Shown here: in pieces, positions 1 to 9,621 of the stretch
Position numbering within the stretch: position 1 is the first letter of the stretch
Layout of the letters: each line of letters begins with the position of its first letter
Assembly (NCBI RefSeq): GCF_002811945.1
Contig: NZ_NPDX01000002.1
Location: forward strand, 186,001 to 250,000
DNA from: Leptospira harrisiae
GTDB lineage: Bacteria > Spirochaetota > Leptospiria > Leptospirales > Leptospiraceae
Reading direction: 5' to 3'
Length of the DNA stretch: 64,000 bases
Program-made: the position numbers and the translations under genes
Notes under the pieces: model-generated
Databases searched by the model: none
Seen by the model: only the letters and a program-made list of their open reading frames with translations
Told to the model about the DNA's origin: nothing

Positions 1-101
1 AGACTTGATCCAACAAAGTGAAGTGCACGATTGAACGGATGGCTATGTTCCTCTAAATAAAAAGGGAAAAAATCTTTGAGTGTTTTGTATTTCTTTTCCA
101 T
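1..101 (-). CDS. Mpo1-like (DUF962) protein, N-terminal fragment
   Basis: Partial gene cut by the window edge; only the first 33 codons are visible. They read MEKKYKTLKDFFPFYLEEHS and then a segment ending HFVGSS. The pattern FYLxEHxHPxNRxLHFVG is typical of the DUF962/Mpo1-like family, whose yeast member Mpo1 is an Fe(II) dioxygenase acting on 2-hydroxy fatty acids. The start is supported by AAGGAG about 6 bases upstream of the ATG. The bacterial function is not established, and the family call rests on this short stretch. Confidence 0.6.
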   Translation of the reverse strand, partial: MEKKYKTLKDFFPFYLEEHSHPFNRALHFVGSS

Positions 102-315
102 GTATGACTCCTTACACTTGATCTTAATCAATAATTGTACTTTGCCAAGACAAAAATGATTCTAATCTTAGAGTTTATCCCTAGTTTTTTCGTCTATATT
201 CGATAATTCGGATATGATTTCAAATTTGTGTTGCGCGTTAGTGGGTACTGACTAATGTGCATTAACATTTAGAATCTAACAGAGAGTTAATTTTACAAAG
301 AAAGCAGGAGAATGT

Positions 316-603
316 ATGAAACCTAAATCGATTAAACCGGATGAGCTGAGCAAGATTTTTGCCGAACTTAAAAAAGGCGAAGAGTCTGCTATTGGAAGCT
401 ATTTGGTCAAAGGGGTTCGCCTTCAAATCAGTAAATACAATCTTTCCGGTGCCGAGCGAGTTCAGTTGTTATACAAACGAAGAAGAGCCCAAGGGATGTG
501 TATTGTATGCGGAAAAAAAGTCACAAAGAAGAATCCATCTACAGACCAACTCTATAGATTGTGCGAAGAACACCGCAATAAGATTGATAAAGGTTCTAAG
601 TAA
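316..603 (+). CDS. Small Cys3His putative zinc-binding protein
   Basis: A 95-aa protein of no family I can name. The C-terminal half carries C62-x2-C65 and C83-x2-H86 (MCIVCGKK and RLCEEH), a zinc-ribbon-like arrangement preceded by a basic stretch KRRRAQG. The N-terminal half is probably helical. GGAG sits just upstream of the ATG. The 214 bases before it hold no other gene I can support. It lies ahead of the flagellar cluster on the same strand, separated by a convergent DUF1289 gene. A nucleic-acid or protein-binding role is possible but is only inference. Confidence 0.7.
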   Translation: MKPKSIKPDELSKIFAELKKGEESAIGSYLVKGVRLQISKYNLSGAERVQLLYKRRRAQGMCIVCGKKVTKKNPSTDQLYRLCEEHRNKIDKGSK

Positions 604-608
604 CCGAT

Positions 609-785
609 TTATTTGAGAGAGTTTCCCGCCTTTCTATGCGGGAGCTCACTCCAAACTATTTCTCTCTCTTCCTCGGTCATCCTAGACCAATTTCCAATCT
701 CTTCGATGGTTCGAAAACAGCCCGCACAGAGCCCTGAATCTGGGTCCATCATACAAACTTTGGTACAAGGCGATTTTAGTGACAT
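609..785 (-). CDS. DUF1289 family small protein (58 aa)
   Basis: Short gene found by reading the reverse strand. It encodes 58 aa starting MSLKSPCTKVCMMDPDSGLC, followed by AGCFRTIEEIGNW and a Trp-containing tail ending in LPHR. The cysteines C7, C11, C20 and C23 with the spacing CxxxC-x8-CxxC are the DUF1289 (YdhL-like) signature, whose role is unknown but which probably binds metal. It sits between the Cys3His gene and flgN on the opposite strand. The ribosome site upstream is weak. The clear family signature is the main reason to call it real. Confidence 0.8.
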   Translation of the reverse strand: MSLKSPCTKVCMMDPDSGLCAGCFRTIEEIGNWSRMTEEEREIVWSELPHRKAGNSLK

Positions 786-871
786 AGGCCTGAAAATAGT
801 AAATTTTTATAAATTTTCCTAAGCTAGTTTGGGAATCCGTCGATCCTTCCCATAAGGGAAAAGGAATTCGC

Positions 872-1384
872 ATGTTGGATTGGGTAGAATCACTTAGAAG
901 TTTATTTACTAATGAAATAGACTGTTACAAGCGCCTTCTGGAATTGGAAGGCAAAAAAAGAGCGGCCATCCATTCTGCGGACGGAAAAGCCCTCGAGTCC
1001 CTTGTCAAAGATAGTTATCATATTATGGTAGAAGCCTCCGAATTGGAACGAATTCGAATGAAGGCCATCGAAGATGTGTACGAAAAGGAAAAATTCACAA
1101 AAGACGAATCTTCCATCACACTTACTAGTTTTTTAAACCAAATGGATCGTGAATCCAATTTTAAACTCAAAACCTTTGCTTTAGAATTAAAGAAGGTCGT
1201 GGCGGATCTGAAAGATGCCATCATCACAAACGATAAACTCTTAAAAACAAGAAAAGAGTTTTTGCAAACAACAGTTGACTCTTTGCAAGAGTTATCCAGA
1301 GAAAAAGTTTATACCTCACACAAACAACCGACAAGGCGTGGGCAGGGCCAAAAAGGCGCGATCATTTTGAACGCGACTGCCTAG
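872..1384 (+). CDS. flgN: FlgN-like flagellar export chaperone
   Basis: A 170-aa, largely helical, charged protein with no membrane segment. It lies 9 bases ahead of flgK, as expected for the FlgN chaperone, which binds the C-termini of the hook-filament junction proteins FlgK and FlgL in the cytoplasm and delivers them to the export gate. Sequence similarity within FlgN is low, so the call rests mainly on size, helical character and position at the head of flgK-flgL-fliW-csrA. The basic C-terminal tail (PTRRGQGQKG) is unusual. AAGGA precedes the ATG. Confidence 0.75.
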   Translation: MLDWVESLRSLFTNEIDCYKRLLELEGKKRAAIHSADGKALESLVKDSYHIMVEASELERIRMKAIEDVYEKEKFTKDESSITLTSFLNQMDRESNFKLKTFALELKKVVADLKDAIITNDKLLKTRKEFLQTTVDSLQELSREKVYTSHKQPTRRGQGQKGAIILNATA

Positions 1385-1393
1385 GAGAATCGT

Positions 1394-3307
1394 ATGGGAT
1401 CAACATTCCAAGGAATTGAAATAGGAAAACGAGGACTTTCGGTCCACCAACAAGCGATCCAAACTACAGGTCATAACATATCCAATGCGGATAACAAACA
1501 TTATGCTCGCCAACGAGTCGTCATGAACAGTATGGATCCTCTTTATGAACCTGCGTTCAACAGAGCTGAGGTTCCGGGACAAATTGGACAAGGGGTCAAA
1601 GTTTCCGAAATCGAAAGAGTTCGTGATAATTTCATTGATGACCGTATCATTGATTCTTCTTCTCTCAAAGAATATTGGGGAAAAAAGAATGATTATTTAT
1701 ACCAAGTAGAAACTGTTTTTAATGAACCAACAGGAACAACACTTCGTTCTATGATGGATCAGTTTTGGTCTTCTTGGGAAGATCTTTCTAACTATCCTGA
1801 AGAAACCGCACATAGAGCCGTGGTCCAAGAAAAGGCGGAAGCCCTTGGTTCCAGAATGGAAGATGTGTATCGCAAACTTTCTCTCTTACGTGACCAGTCC
1901 AATCGTGAGATCGAATCCAAAGTAAATCATTTGAATACAGTCGCAGAGAATATCAAATCTCTGAACGAGAAAATCACAAAATCACAAGCATTAGGTGATA
2001 ATCCCAATGACCTTTTAGACAGAAGGGATGAACTTTTGCAAGAACTTGCGGGAATGGCAGACATTACCATTGGTCGCAGTGATGAAGACGAACTAATGGT
2101 TTTTATTGGCCAACAGATTCTTGTCCAAGGTCAAAAGGTTCATAAAATTGATTTGGTCGGAAATCCAAATAACGATGGCCTTCTGGATTTAAAATGGTCT
2201 GAGACTGGTGATACAGTCCTTCTTCGAAAGGGAAGTATCCAAGCTTTATACGAAATCAGAGACAGAATCCTTGTCGAAAAAATCAATGCGGTGGATGCCC
2301 TTGCCATCAATGCGATGGATGTGATCAACGAAATCCATAAAGATGGATTTGGTTTGAATGGAAAAACCAATCTTAACTTTTTTGAAAGCAGAGCCCTTGC
2401 CACCAATACCTTTGGTGAAATTGATACCGATGGGGATGGATTAAATGATAAAACGGCTGTGTTTCGTGTGACAGGTCGCACATCAATTGATGCCGATCGT
2501 CCGATTGGAATCTCCGGAACCATGCGTTTTCTAAAAGCAAGTCCTGGGGGAGAAACTGAAATTTTAGTTCCTTACTCCAAAGATGATACTTTGAATGCAG
2601 TCATCAAACGAATCAATCGTTCGGAAACTGGTGTTGTGGCTTATATGTCGCATGACAACCAGTTGGCGCTAAAAGCAACCACGAACCCGCTGGATAAAAA
2701 AGAAAACTTTATGATTCGTCACTTGGAAGATTCAGGGGAACTTCTTGTGGGCCTTACAGGAATTCTAACGGCGACGGGAGTGGCTGGATCTTTTGATTAC
2801 CGAAAAGTAGGTGAGATCAACAAATTCCAAGCTAATGCCCAGGACATCACTCTCACACCGATGTATCATCCTTCTTCATTCTTCAAAATGTCTGAGGATG
2901 TGAGAAACAATCCGGCAAACATTGCGGCCGCTCGTGGAAAAGATGTAAATGGATCTGGCGATTACAATTCGCCTAATGGGCAAAAAGATGGATCGAATGC
3001 CCTTCTCATCGCAGCGGCCCTACGTGAAAAACCGGTGATGTTTGATTATTCCAAAACAACGGATGATTTTTATAACTCACTCATCTCAAGACTTGGAACA
3101 GAGGCACGAGAAGCAAAACAAGAGTATACCACTCAAAATGAACTGATGGTGGAACTAGAAAACATGCGTCAGTCGGTGATGGGTGTGAACTTGGATGAGG
3201 AGATGGCCAATATGGTTCAGTTCCAACAATCCTATAATGCTTCCGCAAGAATGATTTCCACACTCAATGAAATGTTGGATCTCGTCATCAATAGGTTAGG
3301 TGTATAA
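1394..3307 (+). CDS. flgK: Flagellar hook-associated protein 1, FlgK
   Basis: A 637-aa FlgK forming the first hook-filament junction ring. The N-terminal Flg_bb_rod-type helix has the usual motif ([20 protein letters not shown], residues about 15-34). The C-terminal helix ends [20 protein letters not shown] followed by [10 protein letters not shown], the conserved FlgK tail that pairs with the N-terminus in the axial coiled coil. The middle is the variable surface domain. GGAG lies upstream of the ATG. The gene is translationally close to flgN (9-base gap) and flgL (2-base gap), so the three are probably co-transcribed. Confidence 0.95.
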   Translation: MGSTFQGIEIGKRGLSVHQQAIQTTGHNISNADNKHYARQRVVMNSMDPLYEPAFNRAEVPGQIGQGVKVSEIERVRDNFIDDRIIDSSSLKEYWGKKNDYLYQVETVFNEPTGTTLRSMMDQFWSSWEDLSNYPEETAHRAVVQEKAEALGSRMEDVYRKLSLLRDQSNREIESKVNHLNTVAENIKSLNEKITKSQALGDNPNDLLDRRDELLQELAGMADITIGRSDEDELMVFIGQQILVQGQKVHKIDLVGNPNNDGLLDLKWSETGDTVLLRKGSIQALYEIRDRILVEKINAVDALAINAMDVINEIHKDGFGLNGKTNLNFFESRALATNTFGEIDTDGDGLNDKTAVFRVTGRTSIDADRPIGISGTMRFLKASPGGETEILVPYSKDDTLNAVIKRINRSETGVVAYMSHDNQLALKATTNPLDKKENFMIRHLEDSGELLVGLTGILTATGVAGSFDYRKVGEINKFQANAQDITLTPMYHPSSFFKMSEDVRNNPANIAAARGKDVNGSGDYNSPNGQKDGSNALLIAAALREKPVMFDYSKTTDDFYNSLISRLGTEAREAKQEYTTQNELMVELENMRQSVMGVNLDEEMANMVQFQQSYNASARMISTLNEMLDLVINRLGV

Positions 3308-3309
3308 TC

Positions 3310-4578
3310 ATGATCAGAATTACTAACATGATGCAAAATAATTCCTTGGTGCGGAACTTAAACCGCCACCAAGTGGCGATGGACGAAACCCAAACCCAAC
3401 TCGGTACAGGATTAAAAATCCGGAAACCATCCGATGATCCGGGTGCGGCCACAAACCAAATGTACTTTCGTTCTCGCCTGAACGAACTTTCCCAATATGA
3501 AGAAAACATTGGGGACGGATACCAAAGGTTACAACAGATTGATGGTGTTCTAGACAAAATGGGAGAAATTTTCCAAAGGGCTCGTGTCCTTACAGTTCAG
3601 GCCGGAAACGGAATTTATCAAGGGGACAAGGGATTTGAATTGGAAGTGGCGATTGGTAAAGAGATCGACCAACATTTACGTGCCATTGTGGATCTTGCGA
3701 ATGCTCGTGATGCTACCGGGCAACCTTTGTTTGGTGGTCATGTGATCGAAAGACCACCTTTTGAACCAATTGAATCTAAAATTAAGGGTCTGCAAGGCCT
3801 AGAACTCAAAAACCAATATGTGGGCGTTGAGTATCGCGGTGATATCGGTGAACAACTCCGTGAAATCGAAAAGGGCGAATACATTCCCATCACGATTCCT
3901 GGAAATAAAGTGTTTTGGGGAACCAACGTCAGTGTCACTTCCAAAGTGGATAACTCGGCTTACCAAGCCACTTCCGACCAAAAGTTCAAAATTGATGGGG
4001 TGGAGATTCATATCTCTGTCGGTGATACGATTGATGATGTGATTGATAAAATCAATAACTCTCCACTCGAAGTCAAAGCAAGTAAACTGGCCCAAGATAA
4101 CATTTCGATTTCTTCCACTGCACCTCACCAAATTTGGTTGGAGGATGTGGATGGAGGAACTGTACTTCGTGACATTGGTCTGATTGAACCAAGTGCCAGC
4201 GAACCACCGAATAACTTTTCTAAGTCGGCAACAGTCACTGGACTTTCTGTATTTGATGTTCTCATCCAACTAAGAAATGACTTAATCCAAAAAGACCAAG
4301 AACGAATTGGTGGTAGGGATTTGGGTGATTTGGATTTGGCTTTGGAAAATATCCTCCGCCACCGGTCAACCATTGGTGCTCGTATGAATCGTTTGGAACA
4401 ACATGAAGAACGTGTTTCTTACGATAAGATGTATATGACAGAACTTCTTGCTAAAAATGAAGGAATCGATTTCCCGGAAACAATTATGAATATGAAGTGG
4501 TTAGAAACAATTCATAGTTATGCGCTCAATGTCGGTTCTAAAATCATCAAACCAACTCTTATGGATTTCCTTCGGTAA
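3310..4578 (+). CDS. flgL: Flagellar hook-associated protein 3, FlgL
   Basis: A 422-aa FlgL, the second hook-filament junction protein, which bridges FlgK to flagellin. The N-terminus has the flagellin-like signature (QTQLGTGLKIRKPSDDPGAA, residues about 30-49), and the C-terminal part returns to the helical flagellin-type domain (ARMNRLEQHEERVSYDKMYM). It starts 2 bases after flgK, which implies coupled translation. It is longer than the roughly 300-residue enteric FlgL; the excess is in the central domain. Confidence 0.93.
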   Translation: MIRITNMMQNNSLVRNLNRHQVAMDETQTQLGTGLKIRKPSDDPGAATNQMYFRSRLNELSQYEENIGDGYQRLQQIDGVLDKMGEIFQRARVLTVQAGNGIYQGDKGFELEVAIGKEIDQHLRAIVDLANARDATGQPLFGGHVIERPPFEPIESKIKGLQGLELKNQYVGVEYRGDIGEQLREIEKGEYIPITIPGNKVFWGTNVSVTSKVDNSAYQATSDQKFKIDGVEIHISVGDTIDDVIDKINNSPLEVKASKLAQDNISISSTAPHQIWLEDVDGGTVLRDIGLIEPSASEPPNNFSKSATVTGLSVFDVLIQLRNDLIQKDQERIGGRDLGDLDLALENILRHRSTIGARMNRLEQHEERVSYDKMYMTELLAKNEGIDFPETIMNMKWLETIHSYALNVGSKIIKPTLMDFLR

Positions 4579-4630
4579 CGGAAACTAAATGACGGTTATA
4601 TTAGAAAGAATAGAAAGTACAGGAACTAGA

Positions 4631-5092
4631 ATGTCGGTAACGATTCACACAAAACCTTTCGGAACTATCCAAGTGGACTCTAAACAAATTCTAAAATTCC
4701 CACAAGGGTTACTTGGATTTGATGAATTTGATGAATATGCTCTCATCGAAGAAAGTCCAGAAAGTCCATTCAAATGGTTACAATCCACTAAGGAATCAGG
4801 CCTTGCGTTTATCGTCATCCAACCAGAACTGTTTATGAATGATTATAAACCAGCCGTTTCTGATGAGGAATTACACGACATTGGTCTTACCTCATGGAAG
4901 GAAGGTCTCATTTTTTTGATTGTTACCATTCCTCATGACAATCCCAAAGGAATGACCGCTAATTTGCAGGGCCCTATCATTTTGAATGGAAAAGAGGGGA
5001 AGGGCAAACAATGTATTTCTCGGGACGAAAATCATCCCATTCGAAAAAACATCATTGAATCTATGGAAGAGATGTCTTCCGAAAAGGTATAG
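4631..5092 (+). CDS. fliW: Flagellar assembly factor FliW
   Basis: FliW binds CsrA and flagellin and so couples filament assembly to translation. The family core is visible as VTIHTKPFGTIQV followed by ILKFPQGLLGFDEF. An in-frame ATG at 4589 would add 14 residues. I prefer 4631 because the protein then begins right at the conserved TKxxG strand and because AGGAA lies 9 bases upstream, but 4589 also has a plausible site. It is followed after 3 bases by csrA, the conserved fliW-csrA pair that forms the partner-switch module. Confidence 0.92.
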   Translation: MSVTIHTKPFGTIQVDSKQILKFPQGLLGFDEFDEYALIEESPESPFKWLQSTKESGLAFIVIQPELFMNDYKPAVSDEELHDIGLTSWKEGLIFLIVTIPHDNPKGMTANLQGPIILNGKEGKGKQCISRDENHPIRKNIIESMEEMSSEKV

Positions 5093-5095
5093 CTC

Positions 5096-5335
5096 GTGTT
5101 AGTTCTTGCGAGGAGAAGCAACCAGTCCATTATGATTGGTGATGATATCGAAATCGTGATTGTCGATATCAAAGGTGACCAAGTCAAGATTGGTGTCAAA
5201 GCTCCCAAAAATGTTTCTGTCCATCGTGCAGAAGTATATAAAGAAATTCAGGAAGAAAACAAAAAAGCAGCCGGAACCAATATCAAACCAGAAGATTTGG
5301 GTAAACTTGGTGATTTGTTCAAAAAGAAAACTTAA
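5096..5335 (+). CDS. csrA: Carbon storage regulator CsrA (GTG start)
   Basis: A 79-aa RNA-binding translational regulator. It begins with the invariant CsrA start [20 protein letters not shown] and contains the VKIGVKAP and [10 protein letters not shown] segments that form the RNA-binding faces of the dimer. The start is GTG, fixed by the conserved first residues. The C-terminal extension after the VHR helix (about 25 residues, lysine-rich) is somewhat longer than in enteric CsrA. FliW next door would sequester CsrA; the likely target is flagellin mRNA, by analogy with Bacillus. Confidence 0.96.
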   Translation: MLVLARRSNQSIMIGDDIEIVIVDIKGDQVKIGVKAPKNVSVHRAEVYKEIQEENKKAAGTNIKPEDLGKLGDLFKKKT

Positions 5336-5395
5336 CTTGATCTTTCTTTCGATTTAAGTTTCTCTGGAGCCAAGCTCTAGGGAGTCACACTATCA

Positions 5396-6070
5396 TTGAA
5401 ACGTAAAATTTTAGTTTGGTTGTTGCCACTCATCGTAGTATGGTTCCAACGTTTGATTGGCCTTACTTCCAGGTTTCGTTTTTTGACAAACGAACAATAC
5501 GAAGATTTATTCAAAAACAAAAAACCTTTTATCTATTCCATTTGGCATACGAACGTTTTGTACTCTCCGTATTTGCATCGGGGGAAAAACGTTGCTGTTT
5601 TGATTTCTGAATCCAAAGACGGGGATTATATCAACCAAGTCGTTCATAGGTTTGGAAACACAAGTGTTCGGGGTAGTAGTTCCAAAGGTGGATCAAAAGC
5701 ATTAAAGGCTGTGATCCAACATTTAAAAAAAGGACTACCTGCAGCTTTTACGCCTGACGGCCCGCGTGGACCCGCCTTCATTCTCCAACCAGGAATCATT
5801 GCAGCAGCGCAGGTCACTCAAGTTCCCATTGTTCCCTTTCATTATGAATGTAGCAGGCAGTGGATTTTAGAAAGAGCTTGGGACAAACATAGAGTTCCTA
5901 AACCCTTCACAACCTTTGTCGTATCTTATGGAGAACCCATTTCTGTTCCTCGTAATTTAAATGAAGAAGAGTTTGAACAGATACGTCTAAAGGTGGAAGA
6001 TGCTATGCTAAACAATCGGAACCGTGCGATTTTGGAAGCAGAAAGAATTCATAAAGGAGAATCCCAATGA
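5396..6070 (+). CDS. DUF374-type lysophospholipid acyltransferase-like protein
   Basis: A 224-aa member of the DUF374/LPLAT group. An N-terminal hydrophobic segment ([13 protein letters not shown]) is followed by [11 protein letters not shown], where WH replaces the usual NH of the HxxxxD motif, then RGSSSKGG and the hallmark FTPDGPRGP motif. Members are thought to transfer acyl chains in lipid A or glycolipid synthesis at the inner membrane. The start is TTG at 5396, placed by AGGGAG about 12 bases upstream. The stop overlaps the next ATG by 4 bases, so it is probably co-translated with the OsmC protein. Confidence 0.82.
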   Translation: MKRKILVWLLPLIVVWFQRLIGLTSRFRFLTNEQYEDLFKNKKPFIYSIWHTNVLYSPYLHRGKNVAVLISESKDGDYINQVVHRFGNTSVRGSSSKGGSKALKAVIQHLKKGLPAAFTPDGPRGPAFILQPGIIAAAQVTQVPIVPFHYECSRQWILERAWDKHRVPKPFTTFVVSYGEPISVPRNLNEEEFEQIRLKVEDAMLNNRNRAILEAERIHKGESQ

Positions 6071-6471
6071 CAGCAGTGTTTGAAGATAAGGTGGTCGTAT
6101 CCACAGCCAAAACAAAGTATGAAACTAAAATTAGCGCAGGAAAACATCATTGGATCTCTGATGAGCCAAAAGAAAAAGAAGGTACGGACCTCGGGCCAAT
6201 GCCTACAGAATTACTTGCTTCTTCTTTAGGTGCATGCACTTCCATCACAGTAAGAATGTATGCAGATAAAAAAGAATATCCTTTGGATTCTGTGGAAGTT
6301 CATGTAACAATCGATAAACGATCGTCCGAAGACCATCAATTTACAAGAGTTGTGATTCTTTCTGGAAATTTAAGCACAGAACAAAGGGAAAGGTTACTTG
6401 CGGTTGCCAATGCTTGTCCGATTCATAAAATTCTTTCGGGAAAAATTGAAATTCAAACCTTTCTGGGTTAG
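6067..6471 (+). CDS. OsmC/Ohr family protein
   Basis: A 134-aa OsmC-fold protein. The family features are [20 protein letters not shown], containing the first conserved cysteine, and [10 protein letters not shown], containing the second, with an intervening strand-rich segment. In characterised members the two cysteines reduce organic hydroperoxides using lipoyl or thiol donors. The ATG overlaps the upstream stop by 4 bases. It converges on the metallophosphoesterase gene, with a 10-base gap. Confidence 0.88.
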   Translation: MTAVFEDKVVVSTAKTKYETKISAGKHHWISDEPKEKEGTDLGPMPTELLASSLGACTSITVRMYADKKEYPLDSVEVHVTIDKRSSEDHQFTRVVILSGNLSTEQRERLLAVANACPIHKILSGKIEIQTFLG

Positions 6472-6481
6472 TGAATGATTG

Positions 6482-7309
6482 CTAAACCCAAAGTGGGATG
6501 ACTGTGGCAGAACCACCGTCCCATTCGATCTTTGTATGGAAATTTTTTCCTTCTTGGATCCTTGGGACTTTTGCTCCATTTACATAAAAAGTTCCGCCTG
6601 CGTATTCATGGGTTTCTCGTTCTTTCTTTTTGCTAATGGAGTGGTGCATATGACCCGAAAGAACCAAAGGAACTTTTTTCCCAATGGATTTTGCGTAATG
6701 AATGGCTTCTGTGAGATCCATATCTCCCCAATCCCCACCTTCTTTTTTAAATTCTGCTCCATAAATTGAATTTTTAGCAGCACCCAAACCAAAGGGCCCG
6801 TTATGCGAAAGAAAGAATAAATTTTTTTCTTTGGTTCCATCGATCAGACGTTTGTATTTATCGATCGATGTTACGATATTAGAAACCATATAGGTTTTTT
6901 TCATATAAGGTGCAAAACTGAGTCCCCCACCCATCGCATGAGGTCGACCAACGATAAGACTCAAATCCAATTCTTGAGACAACACTAGGGAACTGTATCC
7001 AAGTAAGCTGATTGGTTTTACCATGTTAGAAAGTTTTTTCATCCTTCTGATTTGGCCAATTTGCCCACTTTGGATCAGGAGTTTGGATTGGATCACTTCT
7101 CCAATGATAGATGTTAAACTCATCCCGTCCCAATTTCCCGGTATCATATACGCACGTTTGGTGAGACCTTGGAAAGAAAGTTTTCCAAGTTTTGGATTTC
7201 CACGAAGGTCTCCTGTAAAAAACAAACAATCATAATCAGAAGCATTGAAGTATGCGATATCTTTTTGGTTCCAATATCCGTGGATGTCACCGATCAATGC
7301 AAATTTCAT
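6482..7309 (-). CDS. Metallophosphoesterase
   Basis: A 275-aa calcineurin-like phosphoesterase. The dinuclear metal motifs are in order: D8-x-H10 (IGDIHGY), GD around residue 34 (FTGDLRG), GNWD around 58-61, SHNGPFG, and a C-terminal GHMHH. The third motif reads GNWD rather than GNHD/E, so the usual histidine is replaced. There is no signal peptide, so it should be cytoplasmic. GGAG lies upstream of the ATG. It follows the GH31 gene with an 18-base gap and is probably in its operon. The substrate is unknown. Confidence 0.85.
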   Translation of the reverse strand: MKFALIGDIHGYWNQKDIAYFNASDYDCLFFTGDLRGNPKLGKLSFQGLTKRAYMIPGNWDGMSLTSIIGEVIQSKLLIQSGQIGQIRRMKKLSNMVKPISLLGYSSLVLSQELDLSLIVGRPHAMGGGLSFAPYMKKTYMVSNIVTSIDKYKRLIDGTKEKNLFFLSHNGPFGLGAAKNSIYGAEFKKEGGDWGDMDLTEAIHYAKSIGKKVPLVLSGHMHHSISKKKERETHEYAGGTFYVNGAKVPRIQEGKNFHTKIEWDGGSATVIPLWV

Positions 7310-7327
7310 TTGAGTTTGTCTCCTTAT

Positions 7328-9562
7328 TTAATCTTTATTGCGAATGGAACTAATGGAATTACGAATGAGGTCTTCTGACTTTCCACCAATACGTACGAAT
7401 GCAGGAGGTTTTCCAACGGGTGCCGAAACTTGGATCTTTCTGTAGCCATCATAAGTCGTTCCAGTCCACAGATGTAACCATCTTCCACGAGGAAGATATA
7501 CTTCCTGAACAATTTCTCCACTTTCCACCACAGGAGCCACGAGAAGATCGTCTCCTAAAAAAAACTGATATTTGTATTTTAACAAATTTTTATCTTCTGG
7601 TTCGACTAGGTAATTGTGTCGGACTACTGGGATTCCTGTTCTTGAAGCTTCTTCCACCAAACTTTGAATATATGGTTTTAGAGCAAAATGGATTTTTGCA
7701 ATTTTTGCAAATAAGGCAACTGTATCGTCATCACTAAGAGATTTGGTTCCATCCGGTTTGGTATAAGTATACACTTGCCAGTTTTTGAGAGGTTTATTTC
7801 CTTCATGAGTGCGGAAAACAGGTGTGAAAGCTGAGGCTTCTGCCCATCGTAATAGAAGTTCTTTGGATCTATGGTAATTTCTGAGTGGATTGGAAATGGT
7901 TGTGTATCCACCAATATCACTATGATTTAACGCATAACCGCTGATACCCGAACTTGTGAGTCCGATGATGGAAGAAGGAAGGCCATCATTGGTACCAAAG
8001 CTTACCATTTGGTCTCCTTCCCAAAAGAGAGTGGAGTGGGCATTGGAATAACTGTATCCAGCTCTTGTGAAGAAAACAATTTTTCCTTCCATTCCTGCTT
8101 CTTTTATGGCCTCTCGATTGATTTTTGCCCAATCTACTGGATAACGGTTGTGATAGATTTTGGCATCAATTCCAGAATACAATTTTGCATCATACGGTAA
8201 CCATTCTCCAAAATCGGCCATCCAACCAGATAGACCCATTCCGATCATATTTTTTTTGATGAGATCCTTCGTCCAACGAACGGCCGCAGGATTGGTCAAG
8301 TCAATGAGGTAAGCGGGGAACCCAACGGTTTGGATAAGGTAATCCTCACCATTGGAATTTTTGACCAAGTATCCTTTTGATTTTGCTTCTGCTAGAAGCG
8401 GGTTTGTAAAATCATCTCCCGGTTTTTTAGGATCGGTATCGGCTAAGAAGGAATTAATATAACCTAATACTTGTACGTTTTGGTCATTCATTGACTTTAC
8501 AAATTTTTTAAAATCAGGGTACAAAGAATCATCCGCATACCACCGCCATTTGAGTTGGTCGCCAAAATTGGTAACTCGGCGTCCACACCAATCTTGGATC
8601 CAAAGAGCCGTGACAGGATTACCTGCATCTTTTGCTTGTTTGACGATGGCAGAAACTTTTTCTGTTCCCCCTTGGACACCGAGCCAAGTTCCGTAAGCCC
8701 AATCAGGGAGTTTTGGGAATCTACCTGTTTTTTTAGTATATGCTTCGATGAGTGATTTAGAAGAGGTTCCAATCCAAATGGTTCCGGTTAGTGATTTTTC
8801 GGATTGGAAATCCCAAAATTCCACTTTTGTTTTTTTAGAATTAGTAAAATCAAAATTCGCATAACCGCTGTTTTCGAAAAAAACCGAACGGTTTTCGGAA
8901 GTGATGTAGTGGGGGATGGGAGCGTAAGTTGTGTATGCGTTTCCACCGGCACCAGCCATAAGATTTGCTCCGGCAGTGATCGGTTGGTCTCCCCGTCCTA
9001 CTCCTTGTTCCTCTGTAAATAAAAAGGGAGTTTTTCCTTTGAGTTCATCATAAGTGAATTGTTCTCCTAAACCAAAGATTTTTTCATCAGGTGAAGAACC
9101 GTATTGGAACTGAATTCTGTTTAAGGTGGGATCAGAAAGCGAGATTTTAAATTCCACTTCGTTATCCGATTTAGTTTGGAAAAGAATTTGGTAATCAGTG
9201 GAACAGTCTTTACCACTTAACTTCCCTTTAATGGTAACTCTCCCAGGTTCTTTTTTGATTTCGTCTATGGATTGTTTAGTGCAAGATTTTAGTAGACTTT
9301 CTTTAAATTGAAAGGAAGCCATTCGGTATTTGGATATCGTTTCTTTGGTGTATGACAAAAGAAATGGCTCTTCAAGGGAAAGTTTGATAAAGTCTCTTCC
9401 CTGCGATTGGTTTCTTAATGTGAATTCATTTCTTGATTGAATCCATTGGACTTTTTGAGTGAGGGAATAAGATTCTTCTGAAATCGGAAGACTAGAAATG
9501 ATGCGAGAGGCACATTCCAAAAAGAACAGTGATAGAGATAAAGAAATCAAACGAAATACCAT
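7328..9562 (-). CDS. GH31 glycosidase, YihQ/sulfoquinovosidase-like, exported
   Basis: A 744-aa glycoside hydrolase of family 31. The N-terminus is a signal peptide; a cysteine at 17 might be lipidated, but the preceding Glu is atypical. The catalytic domain is strongly reminiscent of E. coli YihQ: LGVQGGTE, WIQDWCG, GWMADFGEWLP with nucleophile D450, FWEGDQ with acid/base D517, HSDIGGY ending at Y553, and FRTHEGN. From memory of YihQ, its sulfonate-binding Arg301 aligns with Q336 here, while Trp304 aligns with W339 and Tyr508 with Y553. It may therefore act on an ordinary alpha-glucoside or a different anionic sugar rather than sulfoquinovose. GGAGGGG precedes the ATG. Confidence 0.88.
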   Translation of the reverse strand: MVFRLISLSLSLFFLECASRIISSLPISEESYSLTQKVQWIQSRNEFTLRNQSQGRDFIKLSLEEPFLLSYTKETISKYRMASFQFKESLLKSCTKQSIDEIKKEPGRVTIKGKLSGKDCSTDYQILFQTKSDNEVEFKISLSDPTLNRIQFQYGSSPDEKIFGLGEQFTYDELKGKTPFLFTEEQGVGRGDQPITAGANLMAGAGGNAYTTYAPIPHYITSENRSVFFENSGYANFDFTNSKKTKVEFWDFQSEKSLTGTIWIGTSSKSLIEAYTKKTGRFPKLPDWAYGTWLGVQGGTEKVSAIVKQAKDAGNPVTALWIQDWCGRRVTNFGDQLKWRWYADDSLYPDFKKFVKSMNDQNVQVLGYINSFLADTDPKKPGDDFTNPLLAEAKSKGYLVKNSNGEDYLIQTVGFPAYLIDLTNPAAVRWTKDLIKKNMIGMGLSGWMADFGEWLPYDAKLYSGIDAKIYHNRYPVDWAKINREAIKEAGMEGKIVFFTRAGYSYSNAHSTLFWEGDQMVSFGTNDGLPSSIIGLTSSGISGYALNHSDIGGYTTISNPLRNYHRSKELLLRWAEASAFTPVFRTHEGNKPLKNWQVYTYTKPDGTKSLSDDDTVALFAKIAKIHFALKPYIQSLVEEASRTGIPVVRHNYLVEPEDKNLLKYKYQFFLGDDLLVAPVVESGEIVQEVYLPRGRWLHLWTGTTYDGYRKIQVSAPVGKPPAFVRIGGKSEDLIRNSISSIRNKD

Positions 9563-9621
9563 CGACCCCTCCAGGAGCAGAGATTAGTGGATCGATGGTT
9601 TGAGGTTTCGTAAATTCTTTT

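Noticed and set aside
2140..2523. Long minus-strand frame inside flgK
   Set aside because: It is antisense to a well-supported flagellar gene, with no domain, signal or ribosome site.
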